Below, one piece after another: positions 9,328-19,652 of a stretch of DNA of 36,859 nt (its first letter is position 1; each line of letters opens with the position of its first letter). Both the position numbers and the translations under genes were made by a program. The notes below the pieces were generated by a model that was not told where the DNA came from, made no database searches, and was given only the letters and a program-made list of their open reading frames with translations. Origin of the DNA: an uncultured Streptococcus sp. (GTDB lineage: Bacteria; Bacillota; Bacilli; Lactobacillales; Streptococcaceae); assembly GCA_934215455.1 (NCBI GenBank), contig CAKPZX010000013.1, forward strand, positions 1 through 36,859. Direction: 5' to 3'.

Positions 9328-10434
9328 TTGGAGAAGAAAGTTGTATATATTGCTGGCTTGGGCTTGATTGGTACTTCACTCGCGCTAGGGATTAAGAGAG
9401 CCCACCCACATGTGACCATTCTTGGGTACAATCGTAGTGAAGCCTCTCGAACCATCGCCCTTGAAAGAGGAATGGTGGATCAGGTGACGGATGATTTCGC
9501 AGCCTTTGCCCCTTTAGCGGATATTATTATTTTGGCCCTTCCCATCAAGCAAACCAAGTCTTACTTAGAAACCTTAGCTGGCTTGCATTTGAAAGACCGG
9601 GTATTGGTGACAGATGCAGGCTCTACCAAGGCAGAAATTGTCGCACAAGCTGAAAAAGTGTTTACAGATAAGGATGTACGCTTTGTAGGAGGACATCCCA
9701 TGGCTGGTAGTCATAAGACAGGTGCCGCAGCGGCAGATGCCACCTTATTTGAGAACGCTTATTATATTTTTACCCCTTCCAGCTTGACCACACGGGGTGC
9801 CATGGAAGAGTTGAAAGAGCTTCTGAGTGGATTGGGATCTCGATTTATTGAAATCGACGCCGAGGAACACGATCGGGTGACTTCCCAGATCAGCCATTTC
9901 CCTCATATTTTAGCCTCGACACTGGTCGAGCAGGCCGTAGCTTATGGGGAAGAGCATGAAATGACCCGCCGTTTTGCAGCTGGTGGCTTTCGGGATATGA
10001 CACGGATTGCGGAAAGTGAGCCAAGCATGTGGACCTCTATTCTCTTGTCCAACCCTCAAGCGATATTAGAGCGGATTGTAGATTTCAAAGACCGTTTGGA
10101 TCAGGTGGCTGAGACCATTCAAGCAGATAACGAAGAGGCTATTTGGTCCTTTTTCCAAGAAGGGCGCAAGCACCGAAAAGAAATGCAGATCCATCAGCGT
10201 GCTGGACGCGATAGTGCCTATGATCTCTTTATCGATGTCCCTGATAAGGAAGGTGTGATCCTTGAAATCTTACAACTCCTACAAGGGATTTCCTTGGTCA
10301 ATATTCACATCAATGAAGAGAATCGGGAAGATATCCACGGGATTTTGCAGCTGACCTTTAAAAATGCAGAGGATCAAGAGCGGGCTCAAACATTGATCAG
10401 CCAGGCGACGTCTTATACCGTCCTTGCTCGCTAG
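9328..10434 (+). CDS. tyrA: Prephenate dehydrogenase with C-terminal ACT domain
   Basis: Oxidative decarboxylation of prephenate to 4-hydroxyphenylpyruvate on the tyrosine branch. Domains: NAD Rossmann fold IAGLGLIGTSLALG at the start, VTDAGSTK, GGHPMAGSHKTG, a helical dimer domain with HDRVTSQISHFPHILA, and an ACT domain (about residues 295-368, DSAYDLFIDVPDKEGV) that would bind tyrosine for feedback. I chose TTG 9328 (368 residues) because the product then begins a few residues before the Rossmann strand, as in other streptococci, and AGAAAGAG lies upstream. The frame extends back into aroC without a better start. Confidence 0.92.
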   Translation: MEKKVVYIAGLGLIGTSLALGIKRAHPHVTILGYNRSEASRTIALERGMVDQVTDDFAAFAPLADIIILALPIKQTKSYLETLAGLHLKDRVLVTDAGSTKAEIVAQAEKVFTDKDVRFVGGHPMAGSHKTGAAAADATLFENAYYIFTPSSLTTRGAMEELKELLSGLGSRFIEIDAEEHDRVTSQISHFPHILASTLVEQAVAYGEEHEMTRRFAAGGFRDMTRIAESEPSMWTSILLSNPQAILERIVDFKDRLDQVAETIQADNEEAIWSFFQEGRKHRKEMQIHQRAGRDSAYDLFIDVPDKEGVILEILQLLQGISLVNIHINEENREDIHGILQLTFKNAEDQERAQTLISQATSYTVLAR

Positions 10435-10496
10435 GTCTACAGAAGGATTTGCATCAAAAGACCTGCTTCATTTTAGGAATATTGAAGGAAAAGCAG

Positions 10497-10502
10497 TATA
10501 AT
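10497..10502 (+). promoter_or_regulatory. Possible promoter for ylbF
   Basis: Consensus -10 TATAAT about 33 bases upstream of the ylbF start. No convincing -35 at 16-18 bases (TAGGAA at best). It would allow ylbF expression apart from aroB-aroC-tyrA. Confidence 0.4.
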
Positions 10503-10534
10503 AGAAGTATCTTATCAGTAAAGGAGCCTAGAAA

Positions 10535-10873
10535 ATGGCAAATATTTATGATGTAGCAAACGAACTCTCTCGGACTCTGCGAGACCTTCCTGAATATAAG
10601 GCTGTCGTAGAAAGCAAGCAAGCGATCGAAGCAGATTCAGAAGCGAAAACGTTGTTTGACGAATACGTGGCTTTCCAAAATCAACTGCAAGGCTTGATGC
10701 AATCCGGTCAACTTCCAACAGAAGCTGTCCAACAAAAAATGAAGGACTATATGGAAAAAATCCAAGCAAGTCCGATTGTGAATGAATTTTTCACCAAACA
10801 ACAGCAATTGTCTATTTATCTTGCAGATCTTGAAAAGATCATCTTTGAGCCGATTCAAGATTTATACAAATAA
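10535..10873 (+). CDS. ylbF: YlbF/YmcA family protein (DUF964)
   Basis: 112-residue, mostly helical protein (ELSRTLRDLPEYKAVVESKQAIEADSEAK... then a long helix with FQNQLQGLMQSGQ). In Bacillus, YlbF, YmcA and YaaT form a complex that affects RNase Y mRNA processing, competence and biofilm; the streptococcal protein inside the aro locus is usually annotated only by family. Start ATG 10535 with AAGGAG eight bases upstream. It has its own -10-like site and is closed by a terminator, so it may be an independent unit. No catalytic residues are expected. Confidence 0.85.
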   Translation: MANIYDVANELSRTLRDLPEYKAVVESKQAIEADSEAKTLFDEYVAFQNQLQGLMQSGQLPTEAVQQKMKDYMEKIQASPIVNEFFTKQQQLSIYLADLEKIIFEPIQDLYK

Positions 10874-10880
10874 GAACCAC

Positions 10881-10912
10881 TACCAGAGTTGTAATTTTGA
10901 CTCTGGTATTTT
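10881..10912 (+). terminator. Terminator after ylbF
   Basis: Perfect 9-bp stem, TACCAGAGT (10881-10889) with ACTCTGGTA (10900-10908), followed by TTTT. The short T-run suggests moderate strength. Confidence 0.7.
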
Positions 10913-10989
10913 CGTTCGCCAGTAGAAGAAAAGAGGCTCAAAAAAAGCTAGGAAACATTCGTTTTTTGTTCCAAATTTTTGATCAAAAA

Positions 10990-12797
<1,808 letters not shown>

Positions 12798-12807
<10 letters not shown>

Positions 12808-13652
12808 GCTATCTTGGTCCCAAGGGATCTTTTACCCATGATGTGGCCACTCATAGCTTTCCGACTTCTAAACGCATCGCCTATCGGACGATCACAGATG
12901 TCATCAAGGCTTATGAGAATCAAGAGATCGATTTTGCAGTCGTCCCTGTTGAAAACTCGATTGAAGGCAGTGTCCATGAGACTCTTGATTACCTCTTTCA
13001 TCAAGGGACCATTCAAGCCGTTGCAGAAGTGGTCTATCCCATCAAGCAACAGCTCTTGGTGGCTAAAAAAGATCGCCCCATTCGAACGGTCTATTCGCAT
13101 CCACAGGCCTTGGCCCAAGGGAAGGCTTTTCTAAGGGCCCATTATCCAGATGCGGCTATGGAAATGACGGCTTCAACAGCCTATGCGGCTCGCTATATAG
13201 CAGAGCATCCAGACTTGGAAATTGCAGCGATTGCCCCTCTGGCAGCGGCCAGTGAGTATGGCTTGGAAGTCCAGGCCAAGGACATCCAAGAAATCGAGGA
13301 CAATTATACACGTTTTTGGATTTTAGGGGCCAAAGAGCCAGCGATCTCAGAAACTTTAAGTCCGGCCCTTCAAAAAGTTAGTTTGGCCTTGACCTTACCA
13401 AGTAACCTGGCAGGAGCCCTCTATAAGGGCTTGTCCACCTTTGCTTGGCGGGGGATTAATTTAACCAAGATTGAAAGTCGACCCCTAAAAACAGCTTTAG
13501 GAGAATACTTTTTCATTATTGACCTCCTAAATGAAGCGCCTGATCTTCTGCAGTTTGCCTATCAGGAATTAGACAGTTTGGGCATTCAGACAAAAGTCTT
13601 AGGTCAGTATCAGGTCTATACCTTAAAAGATAACGGAATGGAGAAAAGATGA
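12798..13652 (+). CDS. pheA: Prephenate dehydratase
   Basis: Converts prephenate to phenylpyruvate on the phenylalanine branch. 284 residues: two-lobed PDT domain starting GYLGPKGSFTH, VPVENSIEG, the catalytic TRF in NYTRFWILG, then a C-terminal ACT domain with GALYKGLSTFAWRGINL and KIESRP, the Phe-binding ESRP motif. There is no chorismate mutase domain, so the mutase must be encoded elsewhere. Start ATG 12798 overlaps aroK; GCGGAG lies about 9 bases upstream. The stop overlaps the next start by 4 bases. Confidence 0.95.
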
Positions 13653-14962
13653 GTAACGAATCCAACTTTCTATCTCACCATGAGCGAAAGCGATTAGAGT
13701 ACTTATACTCAAATTTTCATTATTTGAATGAACGAGAACAACTAGAATACAATTACCTGCTCAAGAAGAGCCAAGGAGCTTATGAGGAAGCAGAAGCCCT
13801 TCAACCTGAGGTAGACGCTACAGAAGAAGTGCAAGGTGAGATTGCTGAACCAATTGGGGATCTCCCTGTTTACCAATCACGTAGCAAAAAGTCTAAGAAG
13901 AAAGCAGTTGCTGCGACGAGCGATACACCCAAGAAACCACGGAAAAAGATCCGCGTCAAGCGGATTCTCAAGTGGCTTGCTCTCTTTTTCTTGCTCATTA
14001 TCGGTGGCATGGTCTTCATGTTTGTAAAAGGCCTAAATAGCAAGCCGACAGGTCCAGATGCTAAACCAGCTGTCGTCGAGAAATTTAACGGCAAGAAGTC
14101 GCGAGATGGGGTCAATATCTTGATCTTGGGGACAGATGGTCGGATCGGTGAGAAGTCAGATGAGACACGGACAGACTCCATCATGGTGGTCAATGTCAAT
14201 AACAAAGAAGGTAAGATCAAGATGGTCAGCTTCATGCGGGATACACTGGTCCATATCGATGGTGTCAGCCAGCAAAATATTCCTGAATATGATGGCTACT
14301 ACGACCAGAAGCTCAATACGGCCTTCACCATCGGGGAGCAAAATAACAACCAAGGGGCTGAATTGGTGCGTCAGATGCTCAAAGATAACTTTGACATTGA
14401 CATCCAATATTACGCCATGGTCGATTTCAAGACCTTTGCGACAGCGATCGATACCCTCTTCCCGAATGGGGTCGAGATGAATGCGCAATTTTCAACGGTT
14501 GATGGCGAAAAGGTCAGTGAAGTAGAAGTACCAGACGATTTGAACATGAAAGACGGTGTCGTTCCGCAGCAAACCATCAAGGTTGGAAAACAACGGATGG
14601 ATGGCCGGACCCTTCTCAATTACTCGCGTTTCCGTAAGGATGATGAAGGAGACTTTGGTCGGACCCGTCGCCAACAAGAGGTCATGTCCGCTATCATGCA
14701 TCAGATCAAGGATCCAACTAAACTCTTTACGGGATCTGAAGCCCTTGGGAAAGTCTTTGCCATGACGTCTACCAATGTTCCTTTTTCTTTCCTATTGACC
14801 AATGGACTTGGACTAGTCGGAAGTGCTGGAAAAGGAATTGAACGAGTGACCATCCCAGAAAATGGGGATTGGGTCGATGCCTACGATATGTATGGTGGCC
14901 AAGGATTGCTCGTTGATTTTGACGCTTACAAAAAGAAATTGTACCAAATGGGACTGAGATGA
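13649..14962 (+). CDS. LytR-CpsA-Psr (LCP) family protein
   Basis: LCP enzymes attach undecaprenyl-linked glycopolymers to peptidoglycan outside the membrane. 437 residues: a charged cytosolic N-terminus of about 105 residues rich in Lys, one membrane segment (about 108-127, LKWLALFFLLIIGGMVFMFV), then the LCP domain with NILILGTDGR, TRTDSIMVVNVN, FMRDTLVHI and RFRKDDEGDFGRTRRQQ, the Arg/Asp residues that bind the pyrophosphate. Start ATG 13649 is coupled to pheA (ATGA). This is the psr/lytR gene that follows pheA in other streptococci; which wall polymer it handles is not visible. Confidence 0.88.
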   Translation: MSNESNFLSHHERKRLEYLYSNFHYLNEREQLEYNYLLKKSQGAYEEAEALQPEVDATEEVQGEIAEPIGDLPVYQSRSKKSKKKAVAATSDTPKKPRKKIRVKRILKWLALFFLLIIGGMVFMFVKGLNSKPTGPDAKPAVVEKFNGKKSRDGVNILILGTDGRIGEKSDETRTDSIMVVNVNNKEGKIKMVSFMRDTLVHIDGVSQQNIPEYDGYYDQKLNTAFTIGEQNNNQGAELVRQMLKDNFDIDIQYYAMVDFKTFATAIDTLFPNGVEMNAQFSTVDGEKVSEVEVPDDLNMKDGVVPQQTIKVGKQRMDGRTLLNYSRFRKDDEGDFGRTRRQQEVMSAIMHQIKDPTKLFTGSEALGKVFAMTSTNVPFSFLLTNGLGLVGSAGKGIERVTIPENGDWVDAYDMYGGQGLLVDFDAYKKKLYQMGLR

Positions 14963-14968
14963 TATAAT
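14939..14968 (+). promoter_or_regulatory. Promoter of rlmD, inside the end of the LCP gene
   Basis: -35 TTGTAC (14939-14944), 18-bp spacer, -10 TATAAT (14963-14968), starting one base after the LCP stop codon. Predicted start near 14974-14976, inside the 5' arm of the terminator that follows. Confidence 0.6.
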
Positions 14969-15003
14969 AAGGGGATAGGAGTTTTGGACTCCACCCCTTT
15001 TTA
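14969..15003 (+). terminator. Terminator after the LCP gene
   Basis: AAGGGG (14969-14974) and AGGAGT (14977-14982) pair with ACTCC (14988-14992) and CCCCTT (14994-14999); TTTTTAATTT follows. Transcripts from the promoter at 14963 would lack most of the 5' arm. Confidence 0.75.
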
Positions 15004-15019
15004 ATTTGTAGAAAGATAG

Positions 15020-16384
<1,365 letters not shown>

Positions 16385-16386
16385 TC

Positions 16387-16413
16387 CTCAAAAGGTTCAC
16401 TGAACCTTTTGAG
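16387..16413 (+). terminator. Perfect inverted repeat after rlmD
   Basis: CTCAAAAGGTTCA (16387-16399), one base, TGAACCTTTTGAG (16401-16413). A 13-bp perfect dyad two bases after the stop codon, with no T-tract after it. Probably a transcription-ending or mRNA-protecting hairpin. Confidence 0.55.
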
Positions 16414-16469
16414 TCCCGCAAACGCATCACGTTGAGGCAGTATCACTGCTTGTACGAGCTACGAAGTAG
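16413..16469 (+). repeat. rlmD tail T2 (diverged copy)
   Basis: In one frame this reads VPQTHHVEAVSLLVRATK then TAG, matching the end of RlmD ([13 protein letters not shown]...) at the protein level with many silent base changes. It begins at the edge of the hairpin that follows rlmD, so no gene lies between T1 and T2. No start codon: a displaced gene end, not a gene. Confidence 0.8.
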
Positions 16470-16556
16470 CATAGTAGAAACGGAACGCCCACCATATTGA
16501 ACTAATATAAGTATTAAAAATCCTGTAGACCAATGCAAATTTTGGAGGTGTAGATT

Positions 16557-16877
16557 ATGGCTTCAAGTAAAGAATATTTAGATTTCATTTTAGAACAATT
16601 GTCCGAGTTGGAAGAAATATCATATAGAGCAATGATGGGTGAATATATAATTTATTATCGAGGGAAAATCATGGGTGGAATTTATGATGATAGATTTTTA
16701 GTGAAGCCTGTCAAATCTGCAATAGCGTATATGCCGAATGTAGAATACGAATTGCCGTATGAAGGTGCAAAGGAAATGCTATTGGTAGATGATGTTGACA
16801 ACAAAGAATATTTAACTGGCTTATTTAATTCAATGTATGATGAGTTACCTGCACCAAAACCAAAGAAAAAGAAATAA
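16557..16877 (+). CDS. TfoX N-terminal domain protein
   Basis: 106 residues. The segments SYRAMMGEYIIYYRGKIMGGIYDDRFLVK and LPYEGAKEMLLVDDVDNKEYL are typical of the TfoX N-terminal domain (a small alpha/beta fold found alone in many Firmicutes). The C-terminal TfoX domain is missing, and the end is Lys/Pro rich (PAPKPKKKK). Function unknown; full TfoX/Sxy controls competence in Gammaproteobacteria but single-domain forms are not shown to do so. Start ATG 16557 with GGAGG eight bases upstream. It sits alone between rlmD tails T2 and T3 and is visibly more AT-rich than the core genes. Confidence 0.78.
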   Translation: MASSKEYLDFILEQLSELEEISYRAMMGEYIIYYRGKIMGGIYDDRFLVKPVKSAIAYMPNVEYELPYEGAKEMLLVDDVDNKEYLTGLFNSMYDELPAPKPKKKK

Positions 16878-17249
16878 TAAAATATCAGTTTATCTAGGTA
16901 ATACTATTTAACGATAACCTTACGCTATCGTCAAAGAGTTTATAGAACAGACAAGATTACCTGGCATAATTAGTGTTCACTCATTTCATGATGAGGCCGT
17001 ACCACTGCTTGTCCGAGCTGAGGCATCAGCGAAGTAGAAGAAGATGTTCTGCCCCATGGGACAGCTGTCGTAGAGTAAGGAGTTTACGACGAAACGATAC
17101 GGTAACAGCGAACCGCTGAGAGTGTGACTCTGCTCTTCCAATCTGAGACAGCAAAAAGTAGAAGGGTATGGTATTGGTATCAATCAATGAGTAACAAAGT
17201 AACAGGATGATTCGAAACATTTGCTTGTAATTTGCGGAGGAACATCAAT
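16878..17249 (+). other. Gene-poor stretch holding rlmD tail T3
   Basis: 372 bases without a supported gene. It holds tail T3 (16987-17037), a GTCGTA...TACGAC inverted pair around 17067-17090, AGTAAGGAGTTTA at 17074-17086 (identical to the bases before the hydrolase start at 25120-25132), and a small AGAGTGTGACTCT hairpin near 17120. Open frames on the minus strand here have no ribosome site and no recognisable product. Confidence 0.5.
16987..17037 (+). repeat. rlmD tail T3 (degenerate copy)
   Basis: Reads HDEAVPLLVRAEASAK then TAG, preceded in frame by SF where T2 has TH. It aligns without gaps to T2 (HHVEAVSLLVRATK). At the base level, CACTGCTTGT and CGAGCT are shared with T2. The short run after the stop also resembles the DNA after T2. 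Confidence 0.7.
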
Positions 17250-17678
17250 ATGGATGGAATAACAAAAGATTCTATAAAAACGGCTAAACTAATGAAACAA
17301 TTATGGCCCCAATTGACCGATAAAGAAGCTATTGATGAAGTAAAAAGATATACGAATGGCAAAAATACTGCAATCTTTACTGAAGTTGAAGGTGACACAA
17401 TTGTAGGTCTAGCACTATGTTCACTCAGATTTGATTATGTTGAAGGTTGTAAATATAGTCCTGTTGGATTCTTAGAAGGAATTATTGTCGACGAGGAATA
17501 TCGTTTAAAGGATATTGCTAAAAATCTCTGTACAAAATGTGAGGAATGGGCGAAAAATAAAGGATGTAAGGAATTTGCAAGTGACTGTACTTTAACGAAT
17601 ACGGATTCTATAAGATTTCATCTCAATATTGGATTTCAAGAGGCAAATAGAATTATTCATTTTAAGAAGAAATTATAA
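17250..17678 (+). CDS. GNAT acetyltransferase resembling aminoglycoside 6'-N-acetyltransferases
   Basis: 142 residues, one GNAT domain. The run SLRFDYVEG...SPVGFLEGIIV and the C-terminal EFASD..LTNTDSI.FHLNIGFQEANRIIHF.KK closely match the AAC(6') subgroup typified by the Acinetobacter and AAC(6')-Ib-like enzymes, so the ancestral substrate may be an aminoglycoside amino group. The acetyl-CoA pyrophosphate loop, usually R-x-x-G-x-G/A, reads Arg85-Leu-Lys-Asp88-Ile-Ala: the glycine is Asp, so activity is doubtful. ATG 17250 with GGAGG nine bases upstream; an in-frame TTG at 17232 overlaps that site. Confidence 0.8.
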   Translation: MDGITKDSIKTAKLMKQLWPQLTDKEAIDEVKRYTNGKNTAIFTEVEGDTIVGLALCSLRFDYVEGCKYSPVGFLEGIIVDEEYRLKDIAKNLCTKCEEWAKNKGCKEFASDCTLTNTDSIRFHLNIGFQEANRIIHFKKKL

Positions 17679-17725
17679 TTTCAGAACGTGGTCAAAATTT
17701 ATGTATCTTTAGGAAGTGTGAAAGA

Positions 17726-18334
17726 TTGGACGAACAAATTTTTTTGATGGGTGGAAATCCACCGATAAAGAACCATACGATTGTTCATAAAATTGTGTCA
17801 TCGAGGAAGATCGAAAGAATTGTCATTTTTACAGTTTATCGAGAAAATTGGGAAGCGTATATGAAAAAGTACACAGAAGTTTTCCGAAGCCATTTTTCTA
17901 ACCTAAACACTGATTACTTACTCTTGGACACTGAGCAGATTAATTTTGATAGCTATCTAGATGCTGATCTAATCATCATCGGTGGTGGAAATACGGAAAA
18001 GTATCTAGATACTTATGTCAATCAGGAGTTCAAAAGTTATATCGATCGTATGCTGAATAAAGGGGCAAAAATTATAGGATTTTCTGCAGGAGCCCTATTA
18101 TTAGGAGAAAAAGTCTATGTTTCACCTAATGATAATTCAGATCATCAGATAAAGATAAAAAATGGATTAGGAATCTTTAGTCAGTTTTTAATTAGTGTCC
18201 ATTATGATTCATGGAATGATAAAGCAAATAAGGATAGAGCTGAAGAACTCGTTAATGTTCACATAATCCCACTAAATGACTATTCCTGTCTTGTATTAGA
18301 TAAACTTGGAAACATTATTGAGAAAATTGACTAG
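17726..18334 (+). CDS. Peptidase E-like protein (S51 family)
   Basis: 202 residues with the flavodoxin-like fold of peptidase E/cyanophycinase: FLMGGNPP at the start, IIGGGNTEKYLDTY, and GFSAGALLLGE with the nucleophile Ser120 in the nucleophile elbow; HYDSWNDK may supply the His. Family members cleave N-terminal Asp-X dipeptides in the cytoplasm. TTG start at 17726 with AGGAAG nine bases upstream; the next Met is at residue 8, inside the first strand, so the TTG is preferred. It follows the acetyltransferase by 47 bases, possibly in one unit. Confidence 0.75.
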   Translation: MDEQIFLMGGNPPIKNHTIVHKIVSSRKIERIVIFTVYRENWEAYMKKYTEVFRSHFSNLNTDYLLLDTEQINFDSYLDADLIIIGGGNTEKYLDTYVNQEFKSYIDRMLNKGAKIIGFSAGALLLGEKVYVSPNDNSDHQIKIKNGLGIFSQFLISVHYDSWNDKANKDRAEELVNVHIIPLNDYSCLVLDKLGNIIEKID

Positions 18335-18407
18335 TTTTCATTATCTAAATCTTGATCTAGGTAACTAAAGTGTAAACGAACATTTATATGAAAGGATTAG
18401 AGTAAAC

Positions 18408-18899
18408 ATGAGTCTCTTATTTGAAGAATTTAAAACCATTTGTTTCCATTTAAATCGAGTCGGAATTACACCGACACTGATGGGTTCTTTGGGATTGGAG
18501 TATAGAACGAAAGAAAATTGGGGGCCGTCTGACATTGACATTCATGTGCCTGGTGACGCTAGAGGTTGGGAAGCACCTGATCATCTCAGAATTTATGACT
18601 GGGACAAGATAATGAAAGTGATGAAAGACTTAGGCTACGTCTTAATAGATATTCATGAGCATGAATTCCAAAAGAATAGAGTGAGTGTTGAATTTGGAAG
18701 TATCGATTCCTTACCTGATTTTGCAGAAGTTTCGGAATCGGATATAGAGCTTATTCACATTGAAGGCATCACTTTTCGTCTTCCAAGTCTGGAGCAGTAT
18801 CTAAGTATTTACAAAGCTTCTTCTCAAGACTCCTATCGAAATGATCACAATAACAATAAGGATTTTAAAAAGATCGAGTGGCTGGAAAGACATTTGTAA
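18408..18899 (+). CDS. Nucleotidyltransferase-fold protein
   Basis: 163 residues. LMGSLGLEYRTKENWGPSDIDIHV shows the Pol-beta-type pattern Gly26-Ser27 ... Asp42-x-Asp44 that binds the nucleotide and metal, and the C-terminus has LPSLEQYLSIYKASSQDSYRNDHNNNKDFKKIEWL, like the helical end of small substrate-specific nucleotidyltransferases. Similar proteins in streptococci are sometimes labelled phosphoribosylanthranilate isomerase, which the sequence does not support. Start ATG 18408 with AAAGGATTAGAG upstream. Substrate unknown. Confidence 0.6.
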   Translation: MSLLFEEFKTICFHLNRVGITPTLMGSLGLEYRTKENWGPSDIDIHVPGDARGWEAPDHLRIYDWDKIMKVMKDLGYVLIDIHEHEFQKNRVSVEFGSIDSLPDFAEVSESDIELIHIEGITFRLPSLEQYLSIYKASSQDSYRNDHNNNKDFKKIEWLERHL

Positions 18900-18928
18900 A
18901 TTATCATATGAAAAGTAGTAAGTTGTAA

Positions 18929-19213
18929 GACTGGCTACAAAATAATGATCCAAATGTTAGAAGAGCTGTTACAGAAGATTTGAGAATATGGACGAGTAGA
19001 CCATATTTCAAAGAGAATTCATATGAAGCGGTTAGACGTATTGCAGCATTAAAAGAAGATTCCAGTGAATATGTTAGAAAATCAGTTGATAATGCTTTGA
19101 GGGACATTAGCAAAAAATTTCCAGAGTTGATTAAAGAAGAACTTGATAGTTGGGATGTTAAGAGTAAAGAGATTCAACAAGTTTACAAGTTAGCAAGTAA
19201 ATTTATTAAGTGA
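18929..19213 (+). pseudogene. 3' remnant of a DNA alkylation repair (AlkD-like) gene
   Basis: A frame open from the codon after TAA 18926-18928 encodes DWLQNNDPNVRRAVTEDLRIW then TSRPYFKENSYEAVRRIAALKED, SSEYVRKSVDNALRDISKKFPELIKEEL. This is the C-terminal HEAT-like repeat part of AlkD-type glycosylases (normally about 220-240 residues); the first 60 percent or so is gone. There is no ribosome site at the start of the open part; an internal ATG lies at 18980. It lies just upstream of tail T4, so the truncation may date from an insertion or deletion there. Confidence 0.6.
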
Positions 19214-19245
19214 CAATTATCAGCTATAAAGTTGGAATAAAATAT

Positions 19246-19311
19246 TTTCATTCTAAAGTTTAATTATAAACAACAACTCCATCCCTTTCGTTTTATAATA
19301 TAGAAGTTTGC
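19246..19311 (+). repeat. Promoter-like repeat before tail T4 (copy A)
   Basis: Starts TTTCATTCTAAAGT and ends CGTTTTATAATATAGAAGTTTGC. It matches copy B at 24968-25032 over 65 bases with one gap, 13 of 14 identical at the start and strong identity at the end. It contains a consensus TATAAT. Both copies stand directly in front of an rlmD tail. Confidence 0.65.
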
Positions 19312-19316
19312 TAGCA

Positions 19317-19376
19317 CATCATGTCGAGTGTGTAGGATTGCTTATAAAAGGGGAAAAACCTGTAACGAAGCAATAA
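19317..19376 (+). repeat. rlmD tail T4 (diverged copy)
   Basis: Reads HHVECVGLLIKGEKPVTKQ then TAA. The first 18 bases, CATCATGTCGAGTGTGTA, differ from rlmD at only two positions; similarity to rlmD stops abruptly on the upstream side of HHVE. A good terminator follows at once, as expected after a real gene end. Confidence 0.8.
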
Positions 19377-19378
19377 TT

Positions 19379-19404
19379 AAAAGCCTTGATTACAAGGCTT
19401 TTTT
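19379..19404 (+). terminator. Terminator after tail T4
   Basis: AAAAGCCTTG (19379-19388) pairs with CAAGGCTTTT (19393-19402) around an ATTA loop, with TTTTTT to 19404. It isolates the restriction-modification operon from upstream transcription. Confidence 0.8.
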
Positions 19405-19413
19405 GGCATTTTG

Positions 19414-19422
19414 TGATATAAT
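19414..19422 (+). promoter_or_regulatory. Extended -10 promoter of the restriction-modification operon
   Basis: TGATATAAT: extended TG plus TATAAT at 19417-19422, 28 bases before the regulator ATG. No clear -35; the terminator tract lies at that position. A weak, regulated promoter would fit a controller-type gene being first in the operon. Confidence 0.55.
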
Positions 19423-19450
19423 TTATAAGAATATTATTGTTGGAGTGAAG

Positions 19451-19651
19451 ATGAATATTAGTTATAACTCTTTATGGGACAAATTAAAAGAGAAAAATAT
19501 TTCTAGAATTGAGTTGAGAGAAGCTGTAAAACTTGGTTCAAGTACTTATTTAAAATTAGTTAGGAATCAGAGCGTAACTACTGATATCTTGCTAAAAATA
19601 ACAACCTATTTGTGTTGTGATGTATCAGAGTTAATTGAGAGTGGTGATTAG
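19451..19651 (+). CDS. Small HTH (Cro/CI-type) regulator, possible controller protein
   Basis: 66 residues. YNSLWDKLKEKNISRIELREAVKLGSSTYLKL then LLKITTYLCCDVSELIE is the compact five-helix HTH found in small XRE regulators. First gene of the restriction-modification operon, one base before the methyltransferase, so it may act like the C proteins that delay restriction. Start ATG 19451 with GGAG five bases upstream; the frame extends back through the terminator and T4, which cannot be coding with it. No operator dyad was recognised by eye. Confidence 0.75.
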   Translation: MNISYNSLWDKLKEKNISRIELREAVKLGSSTYLKLVRNQSVTTDILLKITTYLCCDVSELIESGD

Positions 19652-19652
19652 T

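Noticed and set aside
16557..16877. A competence activator (Sxy/TfoX) explaining DNA uptake at this locus
   Set aside because: Only the N-terminal TfoX domain is present, and such single-domain proteins are widespread with unknown function. Streptococcal competence uses ComX instead.
16986..17183. Minus-strand open frames in the gap before the acetyltransferase
   Set aside because: Two overlapping frames without ribosome sites, crossing tail T3; no recognisable domain.
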